NCBI RefSeq assembly: GCF_003231285.1
Contig: NZ_QKNS01000004.1
Location: forward strand, 124,001-188,000
DNA: 64,000 bases
Source: Hymenobacter sediminis
GTDB lineage: Bacteria > Bacteroidota > Bacteroidia > Cytophagales > Hymenobacteraceae
Direction of reading: 5' to 3'
In this document: positions 25,371 to 35,802 of the stretch, one piece after another
Layout of the letters: each line of letters starts with the position of its first letter
How positions within the stretch are numbered: position 1 is the first letter of the stretch
The notes under the pieces: model-generated
Databases searched by the model: none
Seen by the model: only the letters and a program-made list of their open reading frames with translations
What the model was told of the DNA's origin: nothing
Program-made: the position numbers and the translations under genes

Positions 25371-26780
25371 TTAAAAGATCTTACCGGGATTCATGATGCC
25401 GCGCGGGTCAAATACCTGCTTAATACCACGCATTAGGTTGATTTGGGCTTCACCGATGGCAATGCCAATAAAAGGCTTTTGCACCAGCCCGATGCCGTGC
25501 TCCCCGCTGATAGTACCACCCAGCTTCACGCACAACTCAAATATTTCAGTGATGGGTTGCCGCAGGCCCACATTCCACTGCTCGTCAGTTAGCTCTCCCC
25601 GTATGATGTTGACGTGCAGATTACCGTCGCCGGCGTGGCCGTAGCACACGCTTTTGAAGCCATAACGCGCCCCAATCTCTTTTACTCCTTTCAGGAGGGT
25701 AGGCAGCGCAGCGCGGGGCACTACGGTATCCTCTTCTTTATACACTGAATTGTAGCGCACTGAATTGCCAATGTTGCGCCGGATCTTCCAGAGTTCGTCT
25801 TTTTGGGTGGCATTGTCGGCCAGCAGGATTTCGCCTACGTCGTAGTTCTCCAATACTGCGTACACCTGCTCTGCTTCTTTGTAAAGCTGCTCCAAATCCT
25901 GTCCATCCAGTTCAATAAGCAAGTGGGCCAAAATGTCTTCAGGCAGGGTGAGCGGAATTTTCAGGTAGTCAGAAGACCAAGCAATAGCTTCCCGCTCCAT
26001 AAACTCCATACCGGAGGGAATAATACCCGCCCGGAACACTGCTGATACGGCTTCCGCAGCCTGCTCCTCGCGCCTGAAAGGTACCAGCATTAGGATGTTA
26101 TGCTGGGGGTAGGGAAGTAGTCGGAACACCACCTTGGTAATAATGCCCAGCGTTCCTTCGGAGCCCACCATCAGTTGAGTGAGGTTGTAGCCGGTGGAGT
26201 TTTTCAGAGTATTAGCCGCCGTCCAGATAATGTCGCCTGTAGGCAGCACTACCTGCAGGTTCAGCACATAGTCGCGGGTAGTACCATACTTCACAGCTTT
26301 GGGGCCACCACTGCTGTGCGCCAAGTTGCCACCCAGGAAGCAGCTCCCCTTGCTGGCCGGATCAGGTGGGTAGAATAAGCCTACCTCCTTCACTGCATTC
26401 TGGAACGCTTCATTTACTACCCCTGGCTCCACAGTGGCTTGCAGGTTGCGCTCATCAATTTCAATAATCCGGTTCAGGCGCTCTGTACTCAGCAACACCC
26501 CCTGATGAATGGGCAATGCGCCTCCACTCAAGCCAGTTCCGGCCCCCCGCGGGGTTATGGGTATCCGATGCTCAAAGCATAGGCGCACAATGGCACTTAT
26601 TTCTTCGGCGTTAGCAGGCCGAACCACTACCTCTGGAGCGAAGTGCAAGTCCTCGGTGTGGTCTCGGCCATAGCTGGCGTACACATCCGCTTCCGAGCGC
26701 TGGGCGGTGAGCACATGCTGAGGTCCGACTATCGCTTCAAATTCAGCAATCAAAGCCGGAGTCAAAACTTGATATTCCAT
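25371..26780 (-). CDS. glcD: FAD-linked oxidase, GlcD-like (glycolate/D-lactate dehydrogenase family)
   Basis: A 469-residue enzyme. The start is set at MEYQVLTPALIAEFEAIVG. The N-terminal FAD-binding domain has VVVRPANAEEISAIVRLC and the loop PRGAGTGLSGGALP, then ADxxxLE-like positions in the cap region. The C-terminal domain has CYGHAGDGNLHVNI with the metal-binding His residues and GTISGEHGIGLVQK, both hallmarks of the GlcD/DLD group. It oxidises a 2-hydroxy acid such as glycolate or D-lactate and passes electrons on. No GlcE/GlcF partner is visible, as is usual for stand-alone members. It diverges from the NlpC/P60 gene, the two start codons lying 42 bases apart. Confidence 0.92.
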   Translation of the reverse strand: MEYQVLTPALIAEFEAIVGPQHVLTAQRSEADVYASYGRDHTEDLHFAPEVVVRPANAEEISAIVRLCFEHRIPITPRGAGTGLSGGALPIHQGVLLSTERLNRIIEIDERNLQATVEPGVVNEAFQNAVKEVGLFYPPDPASKGSCFLGGNLAHSSGGPKAVKYGTTRDYVLNLQVVLPTGDIIWTAANTLKNSTGYNLTQLMVGSEGTLGIITKVVFRLLPYPQHNILMLVPFRREEQAAEAVSAVFRAGIIPSGMEFMEREAIAWSSDYLKIPLTLPEDILAHLLIELDGQDLEQLYKEAEQVYAVLENYDVGEILLADNATQKDELWKIRRNIGNSVRYNSVYKEEDTVVPRAALPTLLKGVKEIGARYGFKSVCYGHAGDGNLHVNIIRGELTDEQWNVGLRQPITEIFELCVKLGGTISGEHGIGLVQKPFIGIAIGEAQINLMRGIKQVFDPRGIMNPGKIF

Positions 26781-26809
26781 ATATAGATGAGTGAAATGAC
26801 CACTTCGCG

Positions 26810-26817
26810 TATCTTTG
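26810..26817 (+). promoter_or_regulatory. TAnnTTTG -7 element just before the NlpC/P60 gene
   Basis: TATCTTTG, an exact consensus match, ends 5 bases before the ATG at 26823. It supports that ATG over the in-frame one at 26787 and implies a nearly leaderless mRNA. No -33 TTG at the normal spacing. Confidence 0.45.
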
Positions 26818-26822
26818 TCACG

Positions 26823-27503
26823 ATGCGGGAACACGTTACGAAGGTACGGCATTCGACACAGTGGCAACGGCCACTTAGCACTGTCTTATTGCTGATACTA
26901 GGCAGTTGGCTGGCAGCTTGCAGCACCAGCAAGGTGAATTACCGAAACGGGCGATATTATTCGGCTCGTGACATGGCGCGCATGAAAGCGGCGGACCGTC
27001 GGCGCGGCACTGCGGCCCCGATGGTAAAATCGAAAGTCAAGACAGCCGCGGGCACCACTAAAAGTAAGGTGATAACCAGCCGGCCTACCTACCGTCCCCT
27101 TCCGGCTAATGTGCCCCGCGCAATGGGGACCGTCATCGAAACTGCCCGCTCTTTTCAGGGCACCCCATATAAGTTTGGCGGCACTACGCGAATGGGCATG
27201 GATTGTTCGGGGCTGTTGCACGAAGCCTTTGCCTCTATTAATGTAGCCATACCCCGCTCTAGCAACGAACAGGCCCTGTGGGGAGAGCCTATAAAGCCCC
27301 AGGACTTACGCCCCGGCGATTTAGTATTTTTTGGAGCTTCACCTGGCAGCAATACTATTACGCACGTTGGACTTATCACAGAGGCATCAGCAGAGAGCAT
27401 TCAGTTCATACACTCTTCCAGTTCGTTAGGAGTTGTGGAGAACCCACTAGAGATGGATTACTACTTAAGTAGATTCATTAAGGCGGTTCGACCAAGATTG
27501 TGA
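26823..27503 (+). CDS. NlpC/P60 family lipoprotein endopeptidase
   Basis: A 226-residue protein. Residues 17-33 form a lipoprotein signal ending in the lipobox LAAC (Cys33). A basic linker rich in Lys, Thr and Arg follows, then the NlpC/P60 domain from about 100. It contains the catalytic Cys128 in MGMDCSGLLHEAF, His181 in ITHVGLI, and a third polar residue, His197, in FIHSSS. GTPYKFGG and DLRPGDLVFFG are classical for the family. It should be anchored to a membrane facing the periplasm and cleave D-Glu-meso-DAP bonds in peptidoglycan peptides. The start at 26823 was preferred because a -7 promoter box overlaps the earlier alternative. Confidence 0.9.
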   Translation: MREHVTKVRHSTQWQRPLSTVLLLILGSWLAACSTSKVNYRNGRYYSARDMARMKAADRRRGTAAPMVKSKVKTAAGTTKSKVITSRPTYRPLPANVPRAMGTVIETARSFQGTPYKFGGTTRMGMDCSGLLHEAFASINVAIPRSSNEQALWGEPIKPQDLRPGDLVFFGASPGSNTITHVGLITEASAESIQFIHSSSSLGVVENPLEMDYYLSRFIKAVRPRL

Positions 27504-27592
27504 ATTTCCTCCTTACCTTTGCGGCGAAAATTGGTTCTTGCTTGCCTGTTGTATCATAACATTGACGTAACATACCACGGTTTTTGAAGCCG

Positions 27593-27600
27593 TAATTTTG
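27593..27600 (+). promoter_or_regulatory. TAnnTTTG -7 element of the first TonB receptor
   Basis: TAATTTTG, exact consensus, 46 bases before the ATG at 27647. The same octamer precedes the second receptor. A leader of about 40 bases follows. The nearest upstream TTG is 28 bases away, too far for the usual -33. Confidence 0.5.
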
Positions 27601-27646
27601 CACCTCGTTTTTCCAGCGTACCTCTTTTTTTCACCAATCCCCCTTT

Positions 27647-30600
27647 ATGAGACGCAATCTTTACGCCTCTGTGGCGCTAGTGCCGTTGGCAATTCTGTCG
27701 GCGCACATGAGCTGGGCGCAGGGCACCACCACTTCGGCCATGAACGGTGTTATCACCGACAAGTCGGGTGAGGGCCTGCCCGGGGCCACGGTTATTGCCG
27801 TGCACACACCTACCAACACCCAGTACGTAGCACCTACGAACTCGGAGGGGCGCTTCAACATCCCGAACATGCGTGTAGGTGGCCCCTACACGGTGCGCGT
27901 GACCTTTGTGGGTTACAAAGAGGCCGTACGGGAAAACATCTTTTTGACACTGGGCCAGAACCAGCGCCTTGACATTAACCTGAACGAGTCGGAGCAAACC
28001 TTAGGTGAGGTAGTAGTAAGCGGCCGCCGCGACCCTACTCTGAACTCAGAGCGTAGTGGTGCTGCTACCAACGTACAGCGCGAGCAGATCGAGCGCCTGC
28101 CCACCATTTCGCGTAGCTTCCAAGACTTTACTCGTTTGACGCCTCAGGCAAACGGTAACTCTCTGGCTGGCCGGAACGGTCGTTTCAATAACATTCAGAT
28201 TGACGGTGCTTCGAACAATGACTTGTTCGGCCTAGGCAACACTGGTGCACCTGGTGGACAGGCCAACACTAACCCAATTTCTCTGGACGCTATCCAGGAA
28301 TTTCAGGTAGTGCTTTCGCCCTACGATGTACGCCAAGGCCGCTTTAGCGGTGGCGGTATTAACGCCGTAACTCGTTCCGGCACCAACGAATTTTCGGGCT
28401 CTATTTATGGTTTTGGTCGTAACCAAAATACAGCTGGTAAGAGCGTAACGCCTGATGCAAGTGGAAATCGCACTAAACTAGCTGAGTTCTACGATTATCA
28501 GTCTGGTTTCCGTCTGGGTGGTCCGATCATTAAGGATAAGTTGTTCTTTTTCGTAAACGGTGAAATTGCTCGCCGTAGCGCACCTGTTTTGTTCCGGGCT
28601 GGTGCATCTGGAGAAACCGGCTCTGATGTTGTAGGTTTCGTCAATACAACCCAGCTGCAAGAGATTTCGGATATACTAGCTGGGTATGGATACAATGCTG
28701 GTACTTTCGGTGAAATTAACGCTGAAACCCGCAGCGATAAGGCTTTTGCTCGTCTAGACTGGAACATCAGTAACAATCACCAGCTGACGCTACGCCACAA
28801 CTTTGTTGATGCCTCAAACGATAACATCAGTCGTACCGCTACTAACTTCCGCTTCGGCAATAACGCTTACCAGTTCCTAAGCCAGACCAACTCAACTGTA
28901 TTGGAATTGAAAAGCCGTTTTGGCAACCGCTTTGCTAACAACTTGCTGGTAGGATACTCTACTATCCGTGATAGCCGCACCACCAAAGGTGACCTATTCC
29001 CCTCTATTACTATCAATATAGGTAACGGTACTGTATCGGCAGGCTCTGAGTTCAGCTCAGTGGCTAACCGTCTGGACCAGGACGTGCTGGAAATTACGGA
29101 TAACTTCAACATCTTCGCTGGTAAGCACGTGCTTACCATCGGTACGAATAACGAGATTTTCCGCTTCGACAACCTGTTTGTACAATCTACCGAGGGCCGC
29201 TACGATTATCCTTCTCTGGACGCTTTCAAGGCCAATGTAGCTAACAGTACTGCTGCTGCTAACTTCCGCTACCGTCAGAACTTCCCACTACCTGGTGGCA
29301 AGCCTACAGCCAAGTTTGGCGCAGCTCAGTTCGGAGCCTACGTGCAGGATGAATACAACATCACGGATAACTTCCGTTTCACGACGGGCGTTCGTCTGGA
29401 CTTGCCGGTGTACTTCGACAAGCCTTCCTACAACTATAAGGTTGACTCAACATTCGCCACAGCTAACGCTCAGACCGCCGCATACGATATCCGTACAGAC
29501 CGGTTGCCAAAGAGCCGCCTGCAAGTTTCGCCCCGTATTGGCTTCAATTGGGATGTGCGTGGTAACCAAACCTTCCAGCTACGTGGTGGGGTAGGTATTT
29601 TCACTGGCCGTCCTGCTTATGTGTGGATTTCCAACCAGTATGGTGGTACCGGTGTTGACTTCGCGAACTATGATAGTAACACAGCTGGCACCAACGTTCC
29701 AGCCGGTGGTTTTATTCTGACTTCGGACTATACTACTCTACGCGACGCAGTTAAGAACCTCCCCGCTCGCGCAGCTAAGGGCAGCGTTGCCGTTACCGAC
29801 AGAGACTTCAAAAACCCACAATTGCTGCGTACCAACTTCGCCGTTGACTACCGCCTACCCCTGGGTATCGTAGCTACTTTGGAAGGTATTTATTCCAAAA
29901 CTCTGAACGACGTAATCCCCCAGGACATTAACTTGGTAAGTCCCACAGGAGTATTGCAAGGTGATGGTCGTCCGGTGTACCCATCAGGCGTTGCTCGTTA
30001 CCGCAATAGCCGCGACTTTAATAGCGTATTCCTGCTGACCAACGTTAGCAAAGGCTACCAGTACAGCATCACGGGTGAATTGAAAAAGCAGATGACTAGC
30101 AACTTCTTTGCTACTGCTGCTTACACTTATGGTCAGTCGCGCGACGTGTACTCAGGTACTAGCTCCACGGCTCAGTCGATCTGGGAATTCAACCCCCATG
30201 TGTACGGCCCGAACAACTTGCCCCTTTCCTACTCTAGCTACGACCTGCGTCACCGCGTAATCGGTTCATTCTCGTACCGCAAGGAGTATGCTAATCACTT
30301 TGCTACCACGATTTCGGCCTTCTACAACGGCCAGTCGGGCTCGCCCTTCTCATATAGCTACTACGGCAGCGACATCAACAATGACGGTGGTGCAACCTCT
30401 GGTAACTCGAATGACCTGATCTACATCCCCCGCAACCAAAGCGAAATCGTGCTGGTGACGGATGCCGCAAATGACACGCGTTCGGTTGATCAGATCTGGA
30501 ACCAGTTGAATACCTTCATCGAAAACGATGAATACCTAAGCAAACACCGTGGTGAATACGCGGCCCGTAATGGTGCCCGTACTCCTTGGACCCACCGCAT

Positions 30601-30889
30601 CGACGTGCGTCTGCTACAGGACTTCTACACCAAAATTGGTAACAAGACCCACACAATTCAGCTTTCAGCTGACATAACTAACTTTGGTAACCTGCTGAAT
30701 AAAGAATGGGGCCGCGACTATAGCGTATCGAACGGCAACTATGGCTTACTTCGTTACCAAGGCTTGGAAAACGGTACTACCGGGCGCCCAACATTTAGCT
30801 ACTCCCCCACTCCACAAAGAACTGGCTATCAAGTTGACCAGCTAACATCGCGCTGGCAGGCACAATTCGGTGTTCGTTACCTGTTCTAA
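27647..30889 (+). CDS. Oar-like TonB-dependent outer-membrane receptor
   Basis: A 1080-residue protein. A signal peptide ends near SWAQG (about 25). Next come a carboxypeptidase-regulatory-like Ig domain (about 28-115, MNGVITDKSGEGLPGATV) and a plug domain with PYDVRQGRFSGGGINAVTRS. The rest is a large beta-barrel ending VRYLF, with the terminal aromatic needed for BAM assembly. GGGINAVTRSGTNxF is characteristic of the Oar-like group rather than of classical SusC, and no SusD follows. It should take up or export a large ligand using TonB energy; the ligand is unknown. A diverged tandem copy lies 1.1 kb downstream, with a DUF4397 lipoprotein between. Confidence 0.9.
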   Translation: MRRNLYASVALVPLAILSAHMSWAQGTTTSAMNGVITDKSGEGLPGATVIAVHTPTNTQYVAPTNSEGRFNIPNMRVGGPYTVRVTFVGYKEAVRENIFLTLGQNQRLDINLNESEQTLGEVVVSGRRDPTLNSERSGAATNVQREQIERLPTISRSFQDFTRLTPQANGNSLAGRNGRFNNIQIDGASNNDLFGLGNTGAPGGQANTNPISLDAIQEFQVVLSPYDVRQGRFSGGGINAVTRSGTNEFSGSIYGFGRNQNTAGKSVTPDASGNRTKLAEFYDYQSGFRLGGPIIKDKLFFFVNGEIARRSAPVLFRAGASGETGSDVVGFVNTTQLQEISDILAGYGYNAGTFGEINAETRSDKAFARLDWNISNNHQLTLRHNFVDASNDNISRTATNFRFGNNAYQFLSQTNSTVLELKSRFGNRFANNLLVGYSTIRDSRTTKGDLFPSITINIGNGTVSAGSEFSSVANRLDQDVLEITDNFNIFAGKHVLTIGTNNEIFRFDNLFVQSTEGRYDYPSLDAFKANVANSTAAANFRYRQNFPLPGGKPTAKFGAAQFGAYVQDEYNITDNFRFTTGVRLDLPVYFDKPSYNYKVDSTFATANAQTAAYDIRTDRLPKSRLQVSPRIGFNWDVRGNQTFQLRGGVGIFTGRPAYVWISNQYGGTGVDFANYDSNTAGTNVPAGGFILTSDYTTLRDAVKNLPARAAKGSVAVTDRDFKNPQLLRTNFAVDYRLPLGIVATLEGIYSKTLNDVIPQDINLVSPTGVLQGDGRPVYPSGVARYRNSRDFNSVFLLTNVSKGYQYSITGELKKQMTSNFFATAAYTYGQSRDVYSGTSSTAQSIWEFNPHVYGPNNLPLSYSSYDLRHRVIGSFSYRKEYANHFATTISAFYNGQSGSPFSYSYYGSDINNDGGATSGNSNDLIYIPRNQSEIVLVTDAANDTRSVDQIWNQLNTFIENDEYLSKHRGEYAARNGARTPWTHRIDVRLLQDFYTKIGNKTHTIQLSADITNFGNLLNKEWGRDYSVSNGNYGLLRYQGLENGTTGRPTFSYSPTPQRTGYQVDQLTSRWQAQFGVRYLF

Positions 30890-30922
30890 TCAGCCCGTTG
30901 ATTTAGCTTAAAGCATTCTCTC

Positions 30923-31744
30923 ATGAAATTCTCTTTTGCTTCGCTTTTCACCAAACTAACGCTGGCTACTTCGGTAGCTGGCGCCCTAGTTGGCTGTGAT
31001 GAACCTAACTACCCCGAGCCGAAGCCGGTAACTGAATCAACAGTTGGTCGCGCCAGCGTACTGGTAGTAAATGCTGCTCCTGGTGCTACTGGCACAGTAG
31101 TAACGTTGGATAACTCGCCTTTCGGCTCAGCATTACCCTACTTAGGCGCTTCAGCTACCACGCAAGTAAATGCGGGTCAGCGTCTGTTTACCTTCAATGA
31201 GCCGACCAATATCCCGAGCAACTATGCACCAGGTACAGCCCGTACCGTTACATCACGCTCTGCCTTTAATGGCAATGCCGGCTATACTATCTTCCTGACG
31301 GACCAGACTAACCGTGCTATCCCTGCTAACCAAACTGCCGATCAAGGGGGTATCCGCACGTTGTCTTTGCCTACCACTATTGCCACCCCAGCAGCAAATA
31401 ATGCTCGAATTCGTTTTGTGAATCTGTCGCCTTCTGGCACGTATGGAATTTACAACTCCATTACACAGGCTCCTTTGTTCTCCGGTGCTCCTACCCGTGC
31501 ATACCGAACCACTAACAATGGTACTACTGCAACCTCAGTTAACTACGCCAACTTCACAGAAGTAGCAGCAACTACCTACACTCTTGATGTTCGGAGCTCT
31601 ACAGCTACTGCTGTACCAATCGTAGAATCACAGGGTACTTTCACATTCGCCGCTGGCAAGAGTTATACGCTCTATGTTCGGGGTGTTGCCAACAGCACTA
31701 ATAGCGCTACCGCACTAGGCATCTCAGTAGTCCAGCACAACTAA
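30923..31744 (+). CDS. DUF4397 domain lipoprotein
   Basis: A 273-residue protein with a signal peptide and a lipobox ending in VGCD (Cys25). SVLVVNAAPGATGTVVTLD at about 46-64 and, later, IRFVNLSPSGTYGIYN are the repeated Ig-like strands of DUF4397, here present about twice. It should be a surface or periplasmic lipoprotein; its molecular role is unknown. It starts 33 bases after the first TonB receptor and is probably co-transcribed with it, which suggests an accessory role for that receptor, as lipoproteins often cap such barrels. A strong terminator follows. Confidence 0.85.
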   Translation: MKFSFASLFTKLTLATSVAGALVGCDEPNYPEPKPVTESTVGRASVLVVNAAPGATGTVVTLDNSPFGSALPYLGASATTQVNAGQRLFTFNEPTNIPSNYAPGTARTVTSRSAFNGNAGYTIFLTDQTNRAIPANQTADQGGIRTLSLPTTIATPAANNARIRFVNLSPSGTYGIYNSITQAPLFSGAPTRAYRTTNNGTTATSVNYANFTEVAATTYTLDVRSSTATAVPIVESQGTFTFAAGKSYTLYVRGVANSTNSATALGISVVQHN

Positions 31745-31765
31745 GAGCGCCACTATGTAGAAAGC

Positions 31766-31797
31766 AAAGGGTCGGAGATATTCTCCGACCCTTTTTT
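31766..31797 (+). terminator. Intrinsic terminator after receptor-DUF4397 pair
   Basis: GGGTCGGAGA (31769-31778) and TCTCCGACCC (31782-31791) form a perfect 10-bp stem with a 3-base loop, extended by AAA/TTT and followed by a run of T. Confidence 0.9.
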
Positions 31798-31959
31798 ATT
31801 GCACTATAAGCTTGAATATCCATAGTGATACATCAGCCTCATTTTAACACATGTCACTCAGCGATGTATCTAATTATCAATGCTATAATTACATATACTC
31901 TATTTTAGCACTTTGCTTTTAATAACATTTTAATAACACAGCAGCCTTAGCTAGTAGGC

Positions 31960-31967
31960 TAATTTTG
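31960..31967 (+). promoter_or_regulatory. TAnnTTTG -7 element of the second TonB receptor
   Basis: TAATTTTG, identical to the box of the first receptor, 26 bases before the ATG at 31994. It lies in an AT-rich 249-base intergenic stretch. Confidence 0.5.
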
Positions 31968-31993
31968 TGGCCGAGTTTCAACTAACCTCTCTC

Positions 31994-34900
31994 ATGAGAA
32001 AGAACCTTTACGCCTCCGTGGCCTTAGTGCCCTTGGCAGTTCTATCGGCACACCTTAGCTGGGCGCAGGGCACTACTACTTCAGCCATGAACGGTGTTAT
32101 TACCGATAAGGCTGGAGAAGGGCTGCCCGGGGCCACAGTCATTGCTGTACACACACCTACCAACACCCAGTATGTAGCCCCTACGAACTCGGAGGGACGC
32201 TTCAATATTCAAAACATGCGTGTAGGTGGACCCTACACGGTGCGCGTGACCTTTGTGGGTTACACGGATGCTGTACGGGAAAATATTTTCCTGACACTGG
32301 GCCAGAATCAGCGCCTCGACATAAACCTAAGTGAGGCTACTCAGCAGTTAAATGAGGTAGTAGTAACCGGACAACAAAACGCGGTAATCAACTCTAACCG
32401 GACGGGTGCTTCCACTACTGTACAACGGGAAACGATTGAGCGCTTACCAACCCTGAACCGTTCCTTCAACGATTTCACCCGCCTGACACCACAAGCTAAC
32501 GGGCAAAGCTTCGGTGGACGTAACACTGGTTTCAATAACATCACCATCGATGGAGCTATTTTCAATAACTCCTTCGGCTTGTCATCGACGGTAGGCGGCC
32601 AAGCTGGTGCCCAACCTATTTCGATTGATGCTATTGACCAGATTCAGGTAAGTATTGCTCCCTACGACGTTCGTCAGGGCTCTTTTACTGGTGCTGGTAT
32701 CAATGCAGTAACTCGCAGCGGCACCAATAAGGTATCGGCGTCGATTTACGGCTTTTACCGTAACCAGGACTTGGTAGGCAGTCAAGTAGGTGATGTCAAA
32801 TCGGACTACCCTGACTTTACACTCAAGAACTTCGGCTTCCGGGTAGGCGGGCCAATTATCAAGGACAAGCTCTTCTTCTTTGTGAATGCAGAGCGTGAGT
32901 TGCGCAACGCGCCGCCTACAGGTAACTACCGTGCTCTACGACCCGGCGAAACGCCTAACCTAACCACTTCAGCAGCTACTACCCGCGACCTAGATGCATT
33001 GTCGCGGTTTTTGCAGGAGCGCTACAACTATAGCACTGGCGCGTACGAGAACTATACGCTGCGCCAGAACAGCGACAAGGTTACAGCACGTCTGGACTGG
33101 AACATTACCCAGAATCACCGCTTCAACATCAAGTATAATTATCTAAAGTCGTACGCTGATATTAACCCAAGTTCTAGTGGCGGCATCTCGAGCACTCGTG
33201 CTCCTTCGCAGTTTGGCCTGCCTTACAAGTCCGCGTATTACACTATTAATAACAACCTCAACTCGTTTATCGCCGAGTTGAACAGTACGTTTGGCAGCCG
33301 GTTCTCTAACAATTTCACGGCTGGCTACTCGGCATTCCGCGACTATCGCTCGTCCTTCTCGTCTGTATTCCCTTTCGTGGAAATCGGCAACAACAACGGC
33401 GCTACTGCCCTCCCAACAGCTACAACTCCGAACCCAGCATATACCGCGCCTAATGCGACTCTCACTTCGTTTGGCTACGAGCCCTTTACGGCGGGCAACT
33501 TGCTTAACAGTGACGTGTTTCAGATAGGTGACAACTTCACAGCTTACTTGGGCAAGCACAACGTTACGCTGGGCACTTACAACGAATTCTATAAGTTCAA
33601 AAACGGCTTCGCACCCAACTTCAACAGCTTCTACCGCTTTGCGTCGCTGGAAGACTTCTATAGCTCAGCTGGCTACAGCTACGACCGTGCTACGGGAACC
33701 TACTCACCTCTTGCACCCAACGCTACCCGCCAAGCACCTTCTGTATTCCGGATACAATATGCAGCTAATGGCAGCAGCCAAATTCCGTTTGCAGAGGTAG
33801 AAGCCCAACAGTATGGCTTGTATGTGCAGGATGAATGGTCGCCACGTAACAACTTGAAGGTAACAGTAGGTCTGCGTGGAGATATGCCGGTAGTAGGTAC
33901 GACTCTGCAGCAGAATACTAACGTTGCTAACCTCACCTTCCGGAACGGAGTGAAGTTGAACACTGGTCAAGTGCCAAATCATCCCGTTCTGTTCTCGCCT
34001 CGGATTGGAGCCAACTGGGATGTCTTCAATGACCACAAAACGCAGGTGCGCGGCGGTACTGGCATTTTCACTGGCCGTATCCCCTTCGTGCTTATTTCCA
34101 ACCAAGCCAGCAACAATGGTGTGCTGTTCGGTGGTATTGAAGCGGCAGCTAGCGGTAACCCCAATTTCACCAACCCCTCAAACAATTCGGCTACACCGGC
34201 CAGCCCTACCCTCTCTTACGGCTTCAATCCTAACACGACGGCCTATGTGCCCGCTACTGCAGCAGCAGCTACGGGTTACAACCTAGCCGTGACAGACCGC
34301 GACTTTAAATTCCCGCAGGTATGGCGCACTAACTTGGCTATTGACCAAGAACTCTTCGGTGGTGTGATAGGAACTTTGGAGGCTATTTACACCAAAGACC
34401 TGAACGCACTGGCCTTTGAAAACGTGAACCTACCGAATGCCGTTGGACAATCGGCCGGTGCCGATCAGCGTCCCATTTTCTATCGTTTAGGTACAACAGC
34501 CAATAGCAGTGGTCTAGTAACTGCCACTGCTAACAACCGCATCTATGGGTTGGTTGGCACCAGTGCCAATCCGCAGAATACAGCCGCTAGCCCGAACATC
34601 ACGGATGCTATTCTGATGAAGAATACGACCCGGGGCTATTCGTATTCCATCACAGGTCAGCTTCAGAAGTCCTTCAGCAATGGGTTGTTTGGTAGCCTTG
34701 CCTACACTTATACCGACTCACGCTCGGTAAATGATGGTGGTTCTACGCCAACCAACATTTGGCGTGACCGGTACGTGAGTGGGGACCCGAATGCCTCAGC
34801 CCTCAGCTATTCTAACTTCCTGCAGCAGCACCGGGTAGTAGCTGCTGCCTCCTACCGCCGCGAGTATCTCAACCATCTTGGCACTACACTTTCTGTATTC

Positions 34901-35549
34901 TACGTGGGAGCTCCTACCGGCCGGTTCAGCTACCTCTACGCCGGTGACATGAACGGCGACGGTCAGACCAATGACCTGATCTTCATTCCTGCCAGCCGCG
35001 ACCAGATCCAACTCCAGGACATTGCCATCAACGACAACCGTAACAACCGGGTAGGCACGTACACTGCAGATCAGCAGTATGCCGACTTGGAGCGCTACAT
35101 CAATCAGGATGCTTACCTGAAAGAGCACCGAGGCGAATATGCCAAGCGTAACGGGGCATCAAACCCCTGGCAGCACCAAGTGGATGTAAAGCTGTTGCAA
35201 GATATCTTCACCAAGATTGGGGAAAAGCCGCAATACGCTTCAGCTCACTGTGGATATCTTCAACATTGGTAACCTGCTGAACAAAAAGTGGGGCACAGCA
35301 CAGTTTGCTAACCGTAACCAGCTCCTCAGCTACCGTGGTTATGACGTGCAGGGGCGTCCAGTATTCACCTTCCCTTATCTGACAGCTCCCACTGTTAGCG
35401 CAGCCACTCCTATTTCTGGCACTAATAATTTTACGCCTGGTACTATTACTACACCCGGCACGCCACTTTCCAACACTTTCCGTAACGACGTAACGGGCCT
35501 AGTATCTAGGTGGCAGATGCAGGTAGGCGTACGTTACATCTTCAACTAA
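31994..35549 (+). pseudogene. Oar-like TonB-dependent receptor, second copy, with a C-terminal frameshift
   Basis: The reading frame from the ATG at 31994 (RKNLYASVALVPLAVLSAHL) encodes signal peptide, carboxypeptidase-like domain, plug (PYDVRQGSFTGAGINAVTRS) and most of the barrel. It then hits a stop at 35270-35272 after a nonsense tail. The missing end continues in the next frame up to the TAA at 35547-35549, with NTLQLTVDIFNIGNLLNKKW and a final VGVRYIFN. Dropping one G from GGGG at 35219-35222 restores TKIGKSRNTLQL, matching the first copy's TKIGNKTHTIQL. So there is one extra base. As read, the last about 110 residues with the terminal barrel strands are lost. It could also be a sequencing error. 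Confidence 0.88.
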
Positions 35550-35562
35550 GCCAACCTCTTAG

Positions 35563-35608
35563 CATAAAAAAAGTGGGCTGACGGTAGCGTCAGCCCACTT
35601 TTTTTATG
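35563..35608 (+). terminator. Intrinsic terminator after second receptor
   Basis: Perfect 20-bp arms at 35563-35582 and 35589-35608 around a 6-base loop; core AAGTGGGCTGAC / GTCAGCCCACTT followed by seven T. The A run on the left makes it work on both strands in principle. Confidence 0.9.
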
Positions 35609-35649
35609 TGAGAACTGGAAATATTTTTCACTTTTTTTGAGGCTGAGCC

Positions 35650-35679
35650 TTGTAGATCCGAAAAGCTGCACTACTTTTG
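35650..35679 (+). promoter_or_regulatory. Promoter of tRNA-Ala
   Basis: A TTG at 35650-35652 and TACTTTTG at 35672-35679, separated by 19 bases, fit the Bacteroidota -33/-7 promoter. Transcription would begin about 30 bases before the tRNA. This is the cleanest two-part promoter in the window. Confidence 0.7.
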
Positions 35680-35717
35680 TCACACCAAACGCAACCGGCG
35701 AATGGTTTACTGAAAAC

Positions 35718-35791
<74 letters not shown>

Positions 35792-35802
35792 CTCCCGTTC
35801 TG

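Noticed and set aside
31745..31993. Small RNA or extra gene in the AT-rich gap between DUF4397 and second receptor
   Set aside because: Apart from the terminator and the TAATTTTG box I find no ORF or stable structure there.
35217..35549. A separate small gene after the second TonB receptor
   Set aside because: Its sequence is the missing barrel C-terminus of the receptor, shifted by one base; the TTG start lies inside the receptor frame.
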